From the NCBI GenBank assembly GCA_910890315.1, contig CAJVGD010000046.1, positions 744,001 through 808,000 on the forward strand: 64,000 nt of DNA. The letters run 5' to 3'. The translations under genes and the position numbers were made by a program. The notes beneath the pieces were generated by a model. It was not told the DNA's origin, made no database searches, and saw only the letters and a list, made by a program, of their open reading frames with translations. This document shows positions 46,565-59,583 of this stretch, one piece after another. Every line of letters starts with the position of its first letter. The stretch's first letter is position 1. Source of the DNA: Serendipita indica DSM 11827. Taxonomy: Eukaryota; Basidiomycota; Agaricomycetes; Sebacinales; Serendipitaceae.

Positions 46565-49500
46565 CTTTTGGATGCACCAGATTCTGCTTGATTGGAATTC
46601 TCTCGTCGTCTTTTTATTTTTGTCGTCCCTTTTCATTCTCTTCTTCCCCTGCCAAAGGGTTCATGTATTCGTCGGTACTCTTGTACAAGACATACATGAT
46701 GCATGACTAACATTTGGAATCAAACCATCTGTTTTATAGTCGTTTGATTACTGGGTGGTGTCTGCAACGCCGAATGGTATTCCGTCCAGCCGGATTAGAC
46801 ACTGCGTTATACTCACCAGTGTGACAGTTTACGATAATTTGTAGCATTTTCCCATATATTTGAACGCATTTTGCTTATGGTTGACAGATTGATTTCCAGC
46901 CACTGAAATTTCACTTCTCGACTGTATGGGGGCGACTCTAAATATACAAGAGCGTACAGGCTTATCCAAGTTGGATCATACATCAAAAAAACAACTGATA
47001 GGGGATAGCCCGAGGGCCAAGGGAACCGTTGCTGAGTGCACAGACGTTAGCTTCCCTCTGCTTCCCTGGCCGTCCGAGACGGATGACTCGCTTATCATTC
47101 GTCATTGAATGCGAGGTTTTCATTCAACTATTCCATTGTTGAGGGTGTTCGGTCTCCCCCATTGGGTGGTCACTTAAGGGAGAGGCTTCTGGACCCGCAA
47201 GAGGCGGTCAAGAGCAGCATTACAGATTCAAAGATATCACAAGCTAGTATAAGCGCGTCAAGCTTCCCGTGATCCTAACCCTTCACAAGGAGAATCTCGT
47301 AAGAATGCACCCAACTGCATTCAGTTTAGGGAGCGTCTAATCTATTTCGTACATCCCTGGCATCTCGGTGATAGCGATATATGATCATAACCGAAGACAA
47401 CGGACCGTTGATGATGATGCGAGCGGGAACTGCCCTCGGTCACCGCATTTCTTGGGACCGCGCAGACGCCCAATCATTCATATCAAGAATGAATATTTGA
47501 ATGTATGTCAGCCAATTTTAAGTCTGGTTGTGCCAGAATACCGATGGCGAGCGCTGGACTGATGCATCTTATCATGACTTTACACGTCTGCATTGCCAAC
47601 CGCATCGAATAACATATTGAACACGGATTCGTAAGTTCTCGAGTCAGTGATATATCTGACGAGGCTCTGTCCTGCGCAGTCATCGTTGTGTATTGCACCA
47701 GATACAACAAGAGTCGGTCAGAATGTGATTTAATAGGCGATAAAGAAAATTTTGATGATGATTCTTTATATTTTTTCGTCAGTGCTGGCACATGTACGTG
47801 TTCGAGAGTCAACTGCAAGAGCCAGACCTGACTCTACTTTCGGTCGTCGCCGCATGCCCTAGGCCCTCGGCTAGGCGCATGTTAATCGTTCATGAACTAC
47901 GTGTAAACCTTCTACTGGGAACAGGATCTTGATCATGATCCGCGCGGATATAGTTCAGGCGATGACTCCGACACCCCCACTTCCGAAGAAATTCAGCGAG
48001 CTGCGCCGCGTGATCCCCAAATCATCGTCGTATTATTATAAATAACATTTATTATTATATAATATAAGAATTTCTAATCCAGAAGATGGCTTTTGTCTTG
48101 GAATAGGGTGGCAACAGGGGCCGAGCAGCCGTACAGCATGCTTTGGTCACGGTGTAATCCATTGTGCCGGAAAGAAGCTCGTAAGTTGCTCCTGAATACG
48201 CTCTTGAATCTGTCTTTTTCTGGCTCTATCCCTGGTGATCTCGCCGGGACCGGACCCAATGTTCACCCCTCCCATGTTCAGTCTCTATACCCTTGCGTTC
48301 TCAATAGATTCATGTACGCGTGTAGACAATGCGCCGAAATAGAATGGCAATTGGCAGGTCCCACAGGGGATTCTCGGCCTGTACGGGAATGTCCGTCGTA
48401 GCCAATGCCACTCAAGTCTCCTTGGCCGCTGAACAATGTGCGCAAAGGACGAGAACAACGTGCCCCTTGCTTCGTTGCATTGCCGCCTCTTTGACCCAAG
48501 TACGTACCAAGCTACTTCGCGACGGCGCACGCCGCTCGCCGCTGCATGCTTTGGGTTGGCGCGATCCAGGTTTGGCGTGTGACAATGACTAGTCGCTGTT
48601 CAGGTTGGCGCCGATATGGATGTCTTTGACAACGAGGGAGCAACAGGTGAACCTCCGAGGAGATGGACTTGCATTGGTAAAGATCACAAAGAGAGTTTAC
48701 TCTTATCTTGTCACCCAATAGTGCAGTCGAGGCCGAGACTAGAGACAAACGTATGAATCTAGAGTGTGCCACGAGTCCACTCTCGCCTAAAGTTATGTCC
48801 AAGTCGTCAAATAGACTACATCCATCTAGCCACTCAAACAGGCGACACCCATCCCATCCTCCATCGTAACCTCGTATGTCCGCAGCCGCCCATTGCGGTC
48901 AGCCAAGATGTCAAGCGAAACACGTACCTGTCCACGTTCTCTTCACGGTATTCGTACTATCTGTTATTAGACGTGTGCCATTTCAGAGGGCGGACAAAGG
49001 CGCCGAACTGGGTAGACGCGCGCCCCTCTTGCTTCCCGTTCACGTCACGGAAGATGGAGATCTCCGCGCCAGTTATCGGGATTAGTGAATGACTGAAGCG
49101 TCCTGGGTACGTGATAGGCGCTCTGTATGAATGCCAAACACGAAAACCAACACGAACATGAATGACCAGTACTTCAGTAGTAACGAGGGAATAGCTGGCG
49201 AGTTATGAATGGCTCAGACGATGGTAAAGTGCTTGAATTGCTGGCGATCCAGCATTACAACGGTACTTTGTACGCGCGTTCGCGCATGAGGATGACGATC
49301 CCACCGGGCTGGACGCGTGCCCGTTTTTCTGAACAGATTTAGGTGTACTTGTACTTGAATCGTCCAAAGTGCTGGGATTCTTGTATTCATGGCGTCAGAC
49401 ATTACTCGACATACGCCCATCTTTCAAACGGCTCACAGTGAACCGAATGACTGCATGACGACAACTCTGAATCCTCAATGGGACATTCGGTACGTCTTGT

Positions 49501-52500
49501 TCTGACGAGATCTATCTCTGTGAGGCGACCGGCCAAATGTCTTGAATACCATTCTCTGTGACGGTGATATCGCAGGCGTCTGGCGTGAGCGCTTCGTCTT
49601 GGCCGGGAAAAGCTCAAGGCGGTCAGTCGCCAACCCAGGGCGGTGTGCGAGGTCGAATGCTCTCAGCGCCCACTATATACGAATGCGAATATCATGAGGA
49701 ATTCACGGGGGTTTCGCGCAGATTTGTGCAACCAGTGTTATCGATACAGTGGAGCCCCTAAATACGTGAGTGGAGTCTTCCAGAGTCAGTGGCCAATCGT
49801 GGTAATTAAGCGGTAATGATCAGAAAAGAATTAGATATATTATTTTGGTGGTTTACCAAAGGGACGGTCAGCAAATGAAACCGCCTGAAGGAATGCCCTC
49901 TCTCGGCTCGTCCCCTGGCCGTCTAGCTGCCAAGTCCATGTCGACATGTGGGAACTCCATCCTCGAGATCTGTCTTCGCGTACGTTAAATGCCCTCGGAA
50001 GCGACAACCGTGAGGGATCGACAAGCGTACTGTACGTGTAGGCTGGGACCATGGCCCGACGGACGCGGCTGCTAAGAATTCTGCCTCGCAGCCAAGTTTC
50101 AAAGCCACTGCATGTTCCGGAAATGTACATATCAAATGTAGACGCCTTCTGCTGTCCAAGAGCGACACAATTGACAGCGAGCTAGGGAACTAGAGCGCGG
50201 TCAGGATCGATGGCCGTGGCACTCTCTCCGTCCGCTTCCATGCAGTTAACCCATGGTTCATTGTAGTTTGCACTGCTGCTCCTCCGAACACTGGCTGACT
50301 AACGGCCGAGGAGCGTCGGATCCGGGCGATCTGCAAAGTGCACGCCGGTCGTCGCAGCCATATTCCGGACATCCCACAACACGTCATATTATGCGTTTTT
50401 TCCTTCGTAAACATTTTATTTTCAGGTTTTAATAATTATCCGGGAATTTCTCGTGGGATGCCGAAACGGGGAGGCGAGGTGGGACACACTTCAAGCCTAA
50501 TCCGTGCAAATTCGCAAGTTGTCCCCATAGGTGGTAACACCAAATACAATCTAATCTCCACAATCGGCGAACGCATCCGATTGTGGGACGACCTCTGACC
50601 AACACCTGTGCGTGTCGGGCGGACACTGTCGACGAAAAAAAAAGACGGCGAGCACGGCAGATAGGGCTGTATATGATGAGGCTGAGTATTCTAGTTAGAA
50701 AGCCGACGGTGGGATGACGAGGGATCGTGGACGGGATTGGTGTACAAACCTCGCGCGTGCAGACTCGCCTGCACGTTGTCGCCCCCACTACCGGACTATC
50801 TAGTCTCGGCGGCGATGTCGCCGTTCCCTCTTTTTCATCGCAACTTGATTCTTATTTATCCCATGAGCAGATTTTTTTTTCTGTAGAACGTGCGTGTGTG
50901 TACAATAGTCTTTTTAGGAACATGAGCGACAAGCGGCGCTATCATGGGTGCACCCCGCCAAGGGAAGGATTAAACGACGAGAAGGACCACAAACAAGTCA
51001 CGATACGCATTGTTCACTTCATTCTATTGTCCTGGTGGGGCTGGTCGTTATAACACCGACGCGGCGCGCAAGCCAACCGACAGCAGCGAGCTTCCAAGGA
51101 ATCATTCGACAAATTGACATGCTGTCAGGGAGCTTTCACTATCGTAGTATGTAATGCAGTGCAATCTTGTCGTCCACGCATACGGCAGAGGATCGACGAC
51201 GAGTGTGCATGTTCGCCTCTCTTCACTCTGCCAGACTCTAGTACATGTTGAATTTGGAGTTTGGCTCATTGACTTTTGTCACGATGTAACGTGCTGTCCA
51301 CGCTGTAATCCGAGCTCGCTCCAATGTCGAGCCAACGACTCGTGAGTACAACGAGTCGGACCGATCGCCGACAGACATCTGGAAGCTTGGATGATCAGGA
51401 CAAAAGTGCTGTGTAGGACAAGCAAGACAACCTGCACATAATGCTGGCGACGATTCAGCGCACAATTAATGCATGATCCGTCTCTACTCTGGGCGCGGCA
51501 GGCGGCATCAAAGAAGCGCAAAGAATTCGAATGCCGACGACGGGACACGATGATTCTCAGACACCTACGTAGATGTCAAAGAGTGTCAGAAGTGTATATA
51601 GATGCACTAAATAAGTACGCGAAGCAGCCTTGCGGAACGGAGGATGAAAGGAGGTTCCCACGCCAATCCGCCTCTGCCACTTGTGCCATTCCTATCTCAA
51701 GGAAAGCGATTGGTCCATGTAAAACGGCGGACGGAGGTCTCCGCTACCCAGGAAACGGGCGACACGGAGACCAGGTCTGAACGGGGAGACTAATAGAGGG
51801 TCTAAGAGAGAATCATAAGAGATACCGTAATGATGTAGCCTAGTCTTTATGTGATTGGTCTCGATATGAATGGCCATCTATGGGTTGCGAGGGGTGAGAA
51901 GATGCCCACGACGACAGCTGTCCAGCATCCGAGTCGGGCGCGAGAGAAGAGAGAAAGCGAAGAGATCGATCAATAGGTGGGCGTAATGATCTTTCCTCTT
52001 CTGATCGTTTGCTTCCCATCCCAAACTCTCTTGCGATGTTCGAATATGAGGGAAAACTATGTGCATGCGAAGAAATTCAGAGGGTTCTATATGAGTTGTG
52101 TATATACCTGTGGGATCGTCTAAGATATCGTATGCGTCACTGCAATCTCAGAGGATGCCGATTCAGATCCCTTTTGTTTGTGGCTGGCGTAGGAGGGCTC
52201 GAGGTACAGGAACCAGCGAAATAGCAACAAGCATCTTTCCGAGTTTTCCACTCTTGTGCCGTCTCTGTACGAAAGGCGCCGTTTGCTCGATGAAGCCGTC
52301 TGAGGGCGTATGCTACCCACTGAATAGGAAGCCACGGGAAACATCACTTGCGTACCCTACATTAGGAATCCTAACAGTGTGTCGGTCTGCTGTGGCGCCA
52401 TCGCTGGTTCAAAAGGAGGCAGCATACTGTCGAAACTGAATTCGTGAGATGGTAGACGCTGAGTGCAGCTCGTGGGCTGTGACACCGTTCATCTCGACCG

Positions 52501-53708
52501 TGGTGCATATCTTTATGAAAAATCGCGCTTCGATGGCTTACTAGCTGGGTAAAGCGGGGGCGGTAACATTGTGAGGATGTGCATGCGAATTGACCGGTGC
52601 AAACGAATACTAGACATATTTGTTTGATGGAAAGATACCATTTAGCTAATGGAAGAGCGGAGACAGCTGGAGACGACACGGGGTAACCGAGGTCGAGGAT
52701 ACGCTAGGGGCGCAAGTCGCCGATTGGTTTTTATCAGAACGTAAGCCAAGGTTAACATGGCGTGTAGTGCACGAGGACCCAAAGTAGGGACCAAGAGCAG
52801 TCTCGCCCGAGTCGAGATTGGATCGGAGGGCCGCTCCAAGAGAGAAGGCCAGAGAGAGAAAAAAAGATTCAGGCAACTGACAAACGGTCCAGAAAAAGCG
52901 AGTGGTGGAGACTGGAGTTGCGCGCGCGTATGGACTTGTCGAGACATATGCCGACAGTGTGACATTGGATGGCGGCTGGTACCAGCCTAGCGTCTTACGA
53001 CGAGTGTATCGGGCACGACAAGCGCGAGGCCCATTCAACCCCTGCAGGGCATTTGGTCAGAGAGTCTTTCACTGCAGAGCATTATGTCGTGGGGGGTTTT
53101 TTCTTCTTGTAGGTCTTGATGGTTTGCCAATCTCGCGGGCAAAGTGCTTGGATGACGGGTTTGGCGCGGGTGGGGAGACGGCAGAGTCACCCGGGCCAAC
53201 ATGAGCGGCGGAAAGCGGGCAAGCTCCAGGATGACAAAGAGACATTATAGCATCTAAAAATTCGTGAACAAGATGTACCGAATGATCCTTTGGCTGTTGT
53301 GCGGCGTTGGTGAGTTTTGGAGAATATTCGAGACATTTGTGAGATAAGTTGAATAAGTGGCCATAAGGTCGTTCCGGAGTTAGATAAGTGTCCCAGTCAG
53401 TCAAGGAACAGCCCCAATCCAGTAGCCGAAGTTTGAATTAGAAGCAGGTGACTGAATTACTCTGTCCTAGTATATACTGGCTGGGATCCAGCACGGGGCT
53501 TTGCGCCCAACTATCATCTCCCCCCCCGTCACTTTCATCGTCGAGCGAGACCTTCAAGACCGGTTCTGCAGACCGCCAGTCTCGTCTCTCTACTCTTTTT
53601 CTCATCTCTTTGGCTCTGCCAGAATTTAGAACATTATTTGTCCCCCAACCCCCTCACGTCTCACGATCACCACCTGACTCCGGTCACCCCCCGTTCCCCC
53701 TCTTGACC
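46565..53708. other. About 7 kb gene-poor region
   Basis: No gene with clean exons is visible on either strand. Open frames are short and overlap in several frames. Scattered minus-strand segments look mildly coding (48.9-49.1 kb, 49.3-49.6 kb, 49.9-50.2 kb, 53.1-53.4 kb) but do not connect. An AT-rich patch lies at about 48033-48075. No terminal repeats, target-site duplications, integrase, reverse transcriptase or transposase motif was noticed. The part before 53709 includes CT-rich promoter sequence of the cyclin gene with a TATATACT box near 53471. Confidence 0.45.
53069..53445 (-). pseudogene. Possible remnant of a protein-kinase-like gene
   Basis: On the minus strand an open stretch begins FKLRLLDWGCSLTDWD, continues YLTPERPYGHLFNLSHKC and later VHLVHEFLDAIM. 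LLDWG resembles the strand and DFG-like turn of fungal FunK1-type kinases, and the later part resembles their C-lobe helices. No upstream exon with a kinase N-lobe is visible: the region that would hold it is the cyclin promoter. I treat it as a truncated relic. The likeness is short, so it may be chance. Confidence 0.25.
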
Positions 53709-54821
53709 ATGGCCTCTACCTCGCTCTACCAGCCCCCGATAAGTAGCGTCGCTGCTGCCAACATCTTTGGCCCCCCTCAGCGCTCAAATTCGCCTGCTGT
53801 GGGTGGCCGCCGCAAGGTTGCTGCCTCTGCTGCTGCTGTCCCTGCAAAGCCAGCGCCCGTCGTTGTTGCGCCTACGGTACGCACACGGTGACATGAGATA
53901 GGTACTTTAAAATGCTCACTCTCGCCTTTTCCGGTTTTTTGTCGATTTTTGGGATGCGTCCAATCAGGTCAAAGCAACCGGCGACCTCTTCTACGGTTAT
54001 GAAGATCTCTCCAAGATGTGCGGACGCTTCATTGGAGCTCTCTTTTCATGCCCCAATGTTCCTATGTTTGCTGGTGCCTCGATGTCGGGTACCAGCAATG
54101 GATCGTGCCCGCCGCTCGCGCACTTTATCGCATATGCGATCCATCGCACCCGATTACCCGAGGTGGTTGTCTTTACTGCACTCTTCCTCCTTGCAAGATT
54201 AAAGGAGCGATTCCCCGCAGCCCGTGGCTCGAGTGGCCACAGACTCTTCATCTCGGCGTTTATGATCGCCTCCAAGGTCATTTGCGATGACACTTACTCC
54301 AACAAGTCGTGGTGCATCGTAGGCCAGAACCTCTATACCCTCAAAGAGGTCAACCAGATGGAGCGCGAAATGTGCTCGTATCTCGAGTGGATCCTCCACG
54401 TCGAAGCCGCAGAGCTCGAGGCGTTTACCCAGCGCGTCAAAAAGGAGTACGGACCCGAGTGCGGACCTGTTCCTCCAGCATGGGTCTCGTCTCCTGTTGC
54501 TGCAACCGCCCCTGCGACCTCTGTCGCTGCCCCGCTGGCCTCGCCAGTCGAGTCGACCGCCCGCTCCCAGGCAGTCGCTCCAAGCCAATCCTACCCATCT
54601 CCTCGCTCCTCTCCACCAACTCCTTCGCATTCGAATACCGCCTCCCCGCTACCTCTGACGAATGCCTCACCCCGCCATCCGGCGATGATCAAGCGGCCAT
54701 TGCCGTTCCATCCGTCGGACCGGCAGACAGTGCCCTCAAGGCGAAACAAATCTCATCCTCGACTGCACATCCGCAGATTGCAGATCCGTCGTTTGCGTTT
54801 GCCAGTCGCACCGTCTGGTAG
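53709..54821 (+). CDS. Pcl/Pho80-type cyclin
   Basis: Exon 1 is 53709-53876 (MASTSLYQPPISSVAAANIFG); the intron 53877-53967 leads to exon 2. The cyclin box is clear: YGYEDLSKMCGRFIGALF, LAHFIAYAIHRTRL, VVVFTALFLLARLKERFP, HRLFISAFMIASKVICDDTYSNKSW and LNQ-like MEREMCSYLEWILHVEAAELEAF. Such cyclins partner Pho85-type kinases. The tail is Ser/Pro/Ala-rich. The frame used by the cyclin box runs on to a stop at 54892-54894. However, from about 54655 codon quality is far better in the next frame, which ends ADPSFAFASRTVW at 54821. A small indel between about 54590 and 54655 is likely, so I give the end as 54821 with doubt. Confidence 0.85.
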
Positions 54822-54894
54822 GCCTGCTTCCGCATGCCGCGGAAGCCGCCGTGAGCCTCTCCTCGTCTCCCCTCGGGGGGCGAGTCAGAGGTAG

Positions 54895-57236
54895 TGATAC
54901 AGCCTTGCGCCGGCAACAGTCGTCGTTGCCCACACAACGCCTCGTCGCGGGGAATACAAGTACACCGGACCTGGCCGCGCACTTCTGTCAGTGGATTTTG
55001 CCCTCTGCTAGAGAAAGAGGGCCTGCGATGAGAGTGCGGCGCTCTGCGCCCTCTCATTTGTTGCTCTCCACTCGCAGGGCTTTCGATCCGTTGACTCGAG
55101 CGCGGTTCACCCGTGTTCTACCCTCGCCCTGACGCCAGCAACTCGTCCACCTTTCGCCAACGTCTAGCTGTATCCTATCATCTATCGCGGTCTTGTTTCA
55201 TCTTGTCGCCTTCATCGTCGTGCAACCTCGCGCATATCTCTCGTCCTCGCATCTTCTTCAGTACACGCTTTCAACCTGACGCACGCACGAAATTCTCTTT
55301 CGGATCATACGGACACTTATGCTCCCTCCCTACCGCTCTTCATAATTTCTACAATCGTCTTTTTTATATCAGTACCCGCACATCAAAAGAACATCCCCGC
55401 ACCGTCCCTCTCCCTCTTCAGCGCACTCTACTTTTGTCGACACTGGTCACGACCCTCTACGCTGCTGTTTGCCACGTTAAACCCGCATCCCTCTCAGCTT
55501 TCGACAACAGCCGCCATCGACCAGCGTCTCCGCGCCATTCTGCATCCGAGTTTGATCACTCATGCTCAAAACTCGACCAGCGACACCTGCGTACCCTTTT
55601 TGGATCTCAACCTATCATTATCCATTTGTTGTCACATTATCCATTCGCCCTACGCAGGGAGTTCATCGACTGGTTCGATTTTTTGGCACGATTGGACGCG
55701 CTCTGATCTTGTGCCTTGTTTCGCGTTCAATGAGGGGGTTCAACGGGTTGAACCTCGTCTTGACGTGATAGTGGTGCAAACCGTGATCACGCACGTTACT
55801 CTATGCACTTTGGTGCACAAAGTAGGCCCCTCGACAAATTGCTTTGCATTTCAACCGGACCCACTTGTATCTATCAAACTCTAGCGACACCCCACGACAC
55901 GCCACCGACCCGTCAAAATCACCACCGACGCTTCGACACTTTTATCGACATCGTAGGACAATCTGTGCGCGCCTTGCAACCTTGAAATTGACTTATTGGG
56001 AATGTTCAACCACTCTGCGACGATACGTCGCTCTCCGTTTTGCCAATCTCAAGTATTTGGCTGCACGCATGGGCGTTGCCTCGAGCCAGCTCGCCAAATT
56101 TTTTTTGACCGTCAACAAACATACTACACCACGCTCTTTACCTCGTGCATCTTCATCTCATACTCTATCGGGTACCCTCATACAAATTCATACGGCTTGC
56201 GACTCTTCTATGATGTCTTCTTTCTGTCCATGGTTTTACACGGTGACCGACCCCGGTTGCGCTTCGTGGTTTTCGCACTTCTTGTACCGATTAGCTAGTA
56301 GAACTCAATGAACTCGATTTGAACTTAAAACGCGTGCGTGTTAGTGATAAGTCGGAGAGGGCAGTAAGCTACTTTGGGCGATTGGTCTTGTTTTACGGGT
56401 GGGTATCTTAACGTGATTGAGATATCGTTACGTTCTTTTTCTCACGGTGGGGTGTATGCAGAAGAGGTGGGCCACTTACGTCCTTGTGTTGGGCGTATCT
56501 TTAGACTGCGTGGATAACAATGATTGCCGGTAACGATCAGTGGAGACCAGTTCACGTCGAGTTTGGCGTGGACTCGAGTCCAGGCGGGTCTATTGCGGTT
56601 AGCAGATCGAGCCAAAGCGTCGCGAGCGGGCTGTATGATTTGGACAAGTGTACGGAATATTCGACAGACGTATCGCGTATTCGACAAACGTAGAACATAT
56701 TCGACAACGTAAAGCTTCAATTGCATACGTTTGGAGAACAGAGCCATTCTAGAGGTCGACATTCATCCACTACGCATATCCACGCCACAGCCAATTCATC
56801 GAGTGGCGGAGTAAGGAACGAGAATGCCACAAAGGTACCGCCGGAGCATGGATTATGCGTGTTAATCATTAATATTCTCCCTTTATCGATGGCAGGCATC
56901 GCATCCCCTGTGAGTGGAATGAGGCGGGTGAATTGAACACCCTCAAGCCATAGACTGGCAGGACATGTCCCCCGCCTCAGTGGATCCCTTTCCTTCTAAT
57001 GGTCAGCTCATAGATCTCGTCAGATGTATGTCCTTCTGGTTCCTGCCAGTGCCAAAAGCTACTCGGCATCTCAGTGTCGCGTTGGGAACTCGCAAGGAAT
57101 GCGACTGGTATTAATTAAATATTTCGATGTAATGACCGTGGGATCTACTATACAGGCTCACCATGCAAGTTGCTCGCGCCTTTGGACGTGACCAGGGCGG
57201 TCATTTTACACCCAGGCAAGGCATTACCTACGCAAG
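54895..57236. other. Long pyrimidine-rich stretch, no gene called
   Basis: From about 55.1 to 56.3 kb the plus strand is strongly C+T-rich and so keeps long frames open (up to ~197 codons) rich in Ser, Leu, Pro, His, Phe and Arg. They have no family signature, no introns and no starts in good context. It may be a long 3' untranslated region of the cyclin gene or a non-coding transcript. From 56.4 to 57.2 kb nothing is seen apart from a short tandem repeat at 56659-56711. Confidence 0.4.
56659..56711. repeat. Three-copy 20-bp tandem repeat
   Basis: ATTCGACAGACGTA, ATTCGACAAACGTA and ATTCGACAACGTA start at 56659, 56679 and 56699, an exact 20-bp period with variable spacers between the 13-14-bp cores. 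Confidence 0.75.
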
Positions 57237-59583
57237 ATGGAATTATCCGGAGATCAAAGTCTTTCATTTTTAAATCAGCGACGAATCGACCTACTCGAAC
57301 AGCTAGGTGCTGCCTACGACAATTCTGACCTTGCCGCCGTATGGCCAAAGGTATTCAATGAGTATAATAGTGTAATCGAAGCGATCAACAAAACACTGCA
57401 ACTATGGCCCCTTGCAAAACTAGACGACTTGCCAGACGAAATACTCCTTGATATCTTCCGACTGGTCGCACTGACCGGACCATGTATATGGAAGGAGCGT
57501 ATATACATGGTTTTGGCGTTTGTTTGTACCCGATGGCGTGACTTGGTATTCGGGACATCGTCTCTGTGGACAGTCATCCACATCGACGACAATGTCCCAG
57601 ATCTCCGGGCAACCGTGACTCTGTTTCTCAAGCTATCCGGAGGCTTACCATTATCCCTTTCATACGAAAGACCAATGAAGAGCACTCACCCCGTTTTGTC
57701 TCTCATTCTGCCCCATACTCATAGATTCACGTCCTTGGAGGTGAGACTAATGGGTCGTCGTCTCTTTTCCATAGCGGACGACAAGCCTTCCGATCGTAAT
57801 CTTACAAGACTTGATCGGCTCCTCCGAGTCACCGCATTCTCGTCTGTCACATCATTCTCAGTTACAAACGGGGTTTCGCCGCTTACAAGCCAGACCTTAC
57901 AGTCTATAGTGAAATCTGGTGATACTATCGGAGCTAACTGTGTCATCCGAGCGTTGGAGGCAGCTGATGATAGCCCGACACATGTCGACTTCTCGGTGAA
58001 GCGAATGCAGGAGCTCTATCGCACCTTGCATTCCATAGAGTCCATATCGTCTATAACTTCGGTGGTCGTTGATTCATTAACCCTGTCACCAAACCTATCA
58101 TCAAACCAACTCTTGGACGCCACGCACACCCAACTATTACATTGGAAGTCCCTTACATGCCGAGTTCTTATTCCACAGACACTCCTATCCAACCTGATAG
58201 ATCGTTCGGCATCAACCCTAACGTATTTGAACGTTGTTCTCGACACTTCACAATTTGTGGCCATCTCCTTGGCATTATTGGAGCTTTCTTCGCTTCGCTC
58301 ACTTATAATAGACATACCCGAACAGGTACCTTATCCCTTCCGAAAGTACCCGACTGTGCTCCCTGATCTCAAAGTTTCAAAACTCAGGGTCCTCAAGATA
58401 AACCATCGCTTGCTTGCCGACGTTGGCTTGTGGGCTTATATCATCTCACTCCTGAGTCTAGTCCCACATGTCCAAAAGCTCTGCATACCACCGGTCGCAC
58501 ATAACGCTGAGTACCAGCTAACTAAACTCAACGACGAACTGTTCGACAGGATATGCGCGATGAAGTCGCTGAACTGTCTCAAATTGGATGGTAACCTTGA
58601 ATTGGTGGATAAAGGCGACTCAATGCTATATGCTTTGCCTGTCGTCGAGGATCTTGCTGTTCGGAGCACCCTCCACACGTTCAGAATGCTCAAACTCGAA
58701 ACGATGCTGCGCTTAAAGTTTGATTGGGAATCATCCATCAGATATGCAAACACCTTTGAACTCTACGGGCATCGACTGCGGGTGCTGGAACTGTCGAGGG
58801 TAACACGTCGGGAGGCTGATAAGATTTACATTCGCTTGATGCTACCCAATCTTCGAAGATTGGTAACCAACGATTCAGCGCTTCTTGCCGGTATTTGCTA
58901 CAAGCTAGCTGTTGAGCCACAGCATTTGCCCGCTCTAGAGGAACTAGAAATCGGAAATGAGGTCTTCCCAGAGTGGGACTTATTCTTCGTCATGCTGGAG
59001 AAACGAATCGTAGAGCACAAACGAAGAGGTTCTAGCGTTCGTATGTTGGAGAAACTCATCTTCCATACCAGTCTTTCATCATCTTTACGCTGGGCACTCA
59101 CGGGGCGCCTCAAAGGCCTCTATACACATAGATCATCGAACACAGAGATTTGTCCTGCAGCGAATTACAAACTTCGCTTAGATGACAGAATGTAAGATGA
59201 AGCATCTCACTTACTCTCAGTTCTGACTCGCTTCTAGACCAGGATGTGAACGATGCCTTCGAATTCTCATATCTTGCGATGCTCCGGTCTCTAGGGTTGG
59301 GGACGAGAGCGCAGGACTAGATATAATAGAGATAGACGAGGCTATTACAGCTGACGTCCTCGAAGCCTGGCCCACTCGTCGCACTTATTCTCAGGGGAGT
59401 GGGAGGAGGTACTCGCAATGTAGGTCTACCATGGGAATGCAGTTGGTCGAAATATCTCGTTACGACGACACGCCGGAACTTGAAGACGATGACGACGGGG
59501 GGTCCTCTCGAGTCATCTTCGATATTCTAGGGCACAGGGCATCGGAGAATACAAGAGCACAGAGAGGCAGCCAGACAGTCTGA
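57237..59583 (+). CDS. Large F-box protein
   Basis: Exon 1 (57237-59191) and exon 2 (59238-59583), joined by a 46-nt GTAAGA..TTCTAG intron, give 766 residues. Residues ~60-110 hold the F-box: LDDLPDEILLDIFRLVAL, then VLAFVCTRWRDLVFGTSSLW. This is preceded by the helical leader found in many Agaricomycete F-box proteins (LNQRRIDLLEQLGAAYDN, YNSVIEAINKTLQLWPLAK). The rest has irregular Leu-rich segments. Exon 2 adds PGCERCLRILISCDAP and an acidic tail (DDTPELEDDDDGG). It probably binds Skp1 in an SCF ligase. If the intron is not removed, the frame stops at 59195 after 652 residues. Confidence 0.8.

Noticed and set aside
48033-48075. AT-rich patch considered as an origin or element end
   Set aside because: Only ~40 bp, no inverted repeat pairing with the surroundings and no flanking duplication seen.
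46565-53700. Retroelement or DNA transposon in the gene-poor region
   Set aside because: No long terminal or inverted repeats and no reverse-transcriptase, integrase or transposase motif could be seen by eye; a library search would be needed to revive the idea.
55113-55706. 197-codon plus-strand frame
   Set aside because: Composition (Ser, Leu, Arg, His, Pro, Phe) is what any C+T-rich strand gives; several overlapping frames are equally open and no motif is present.
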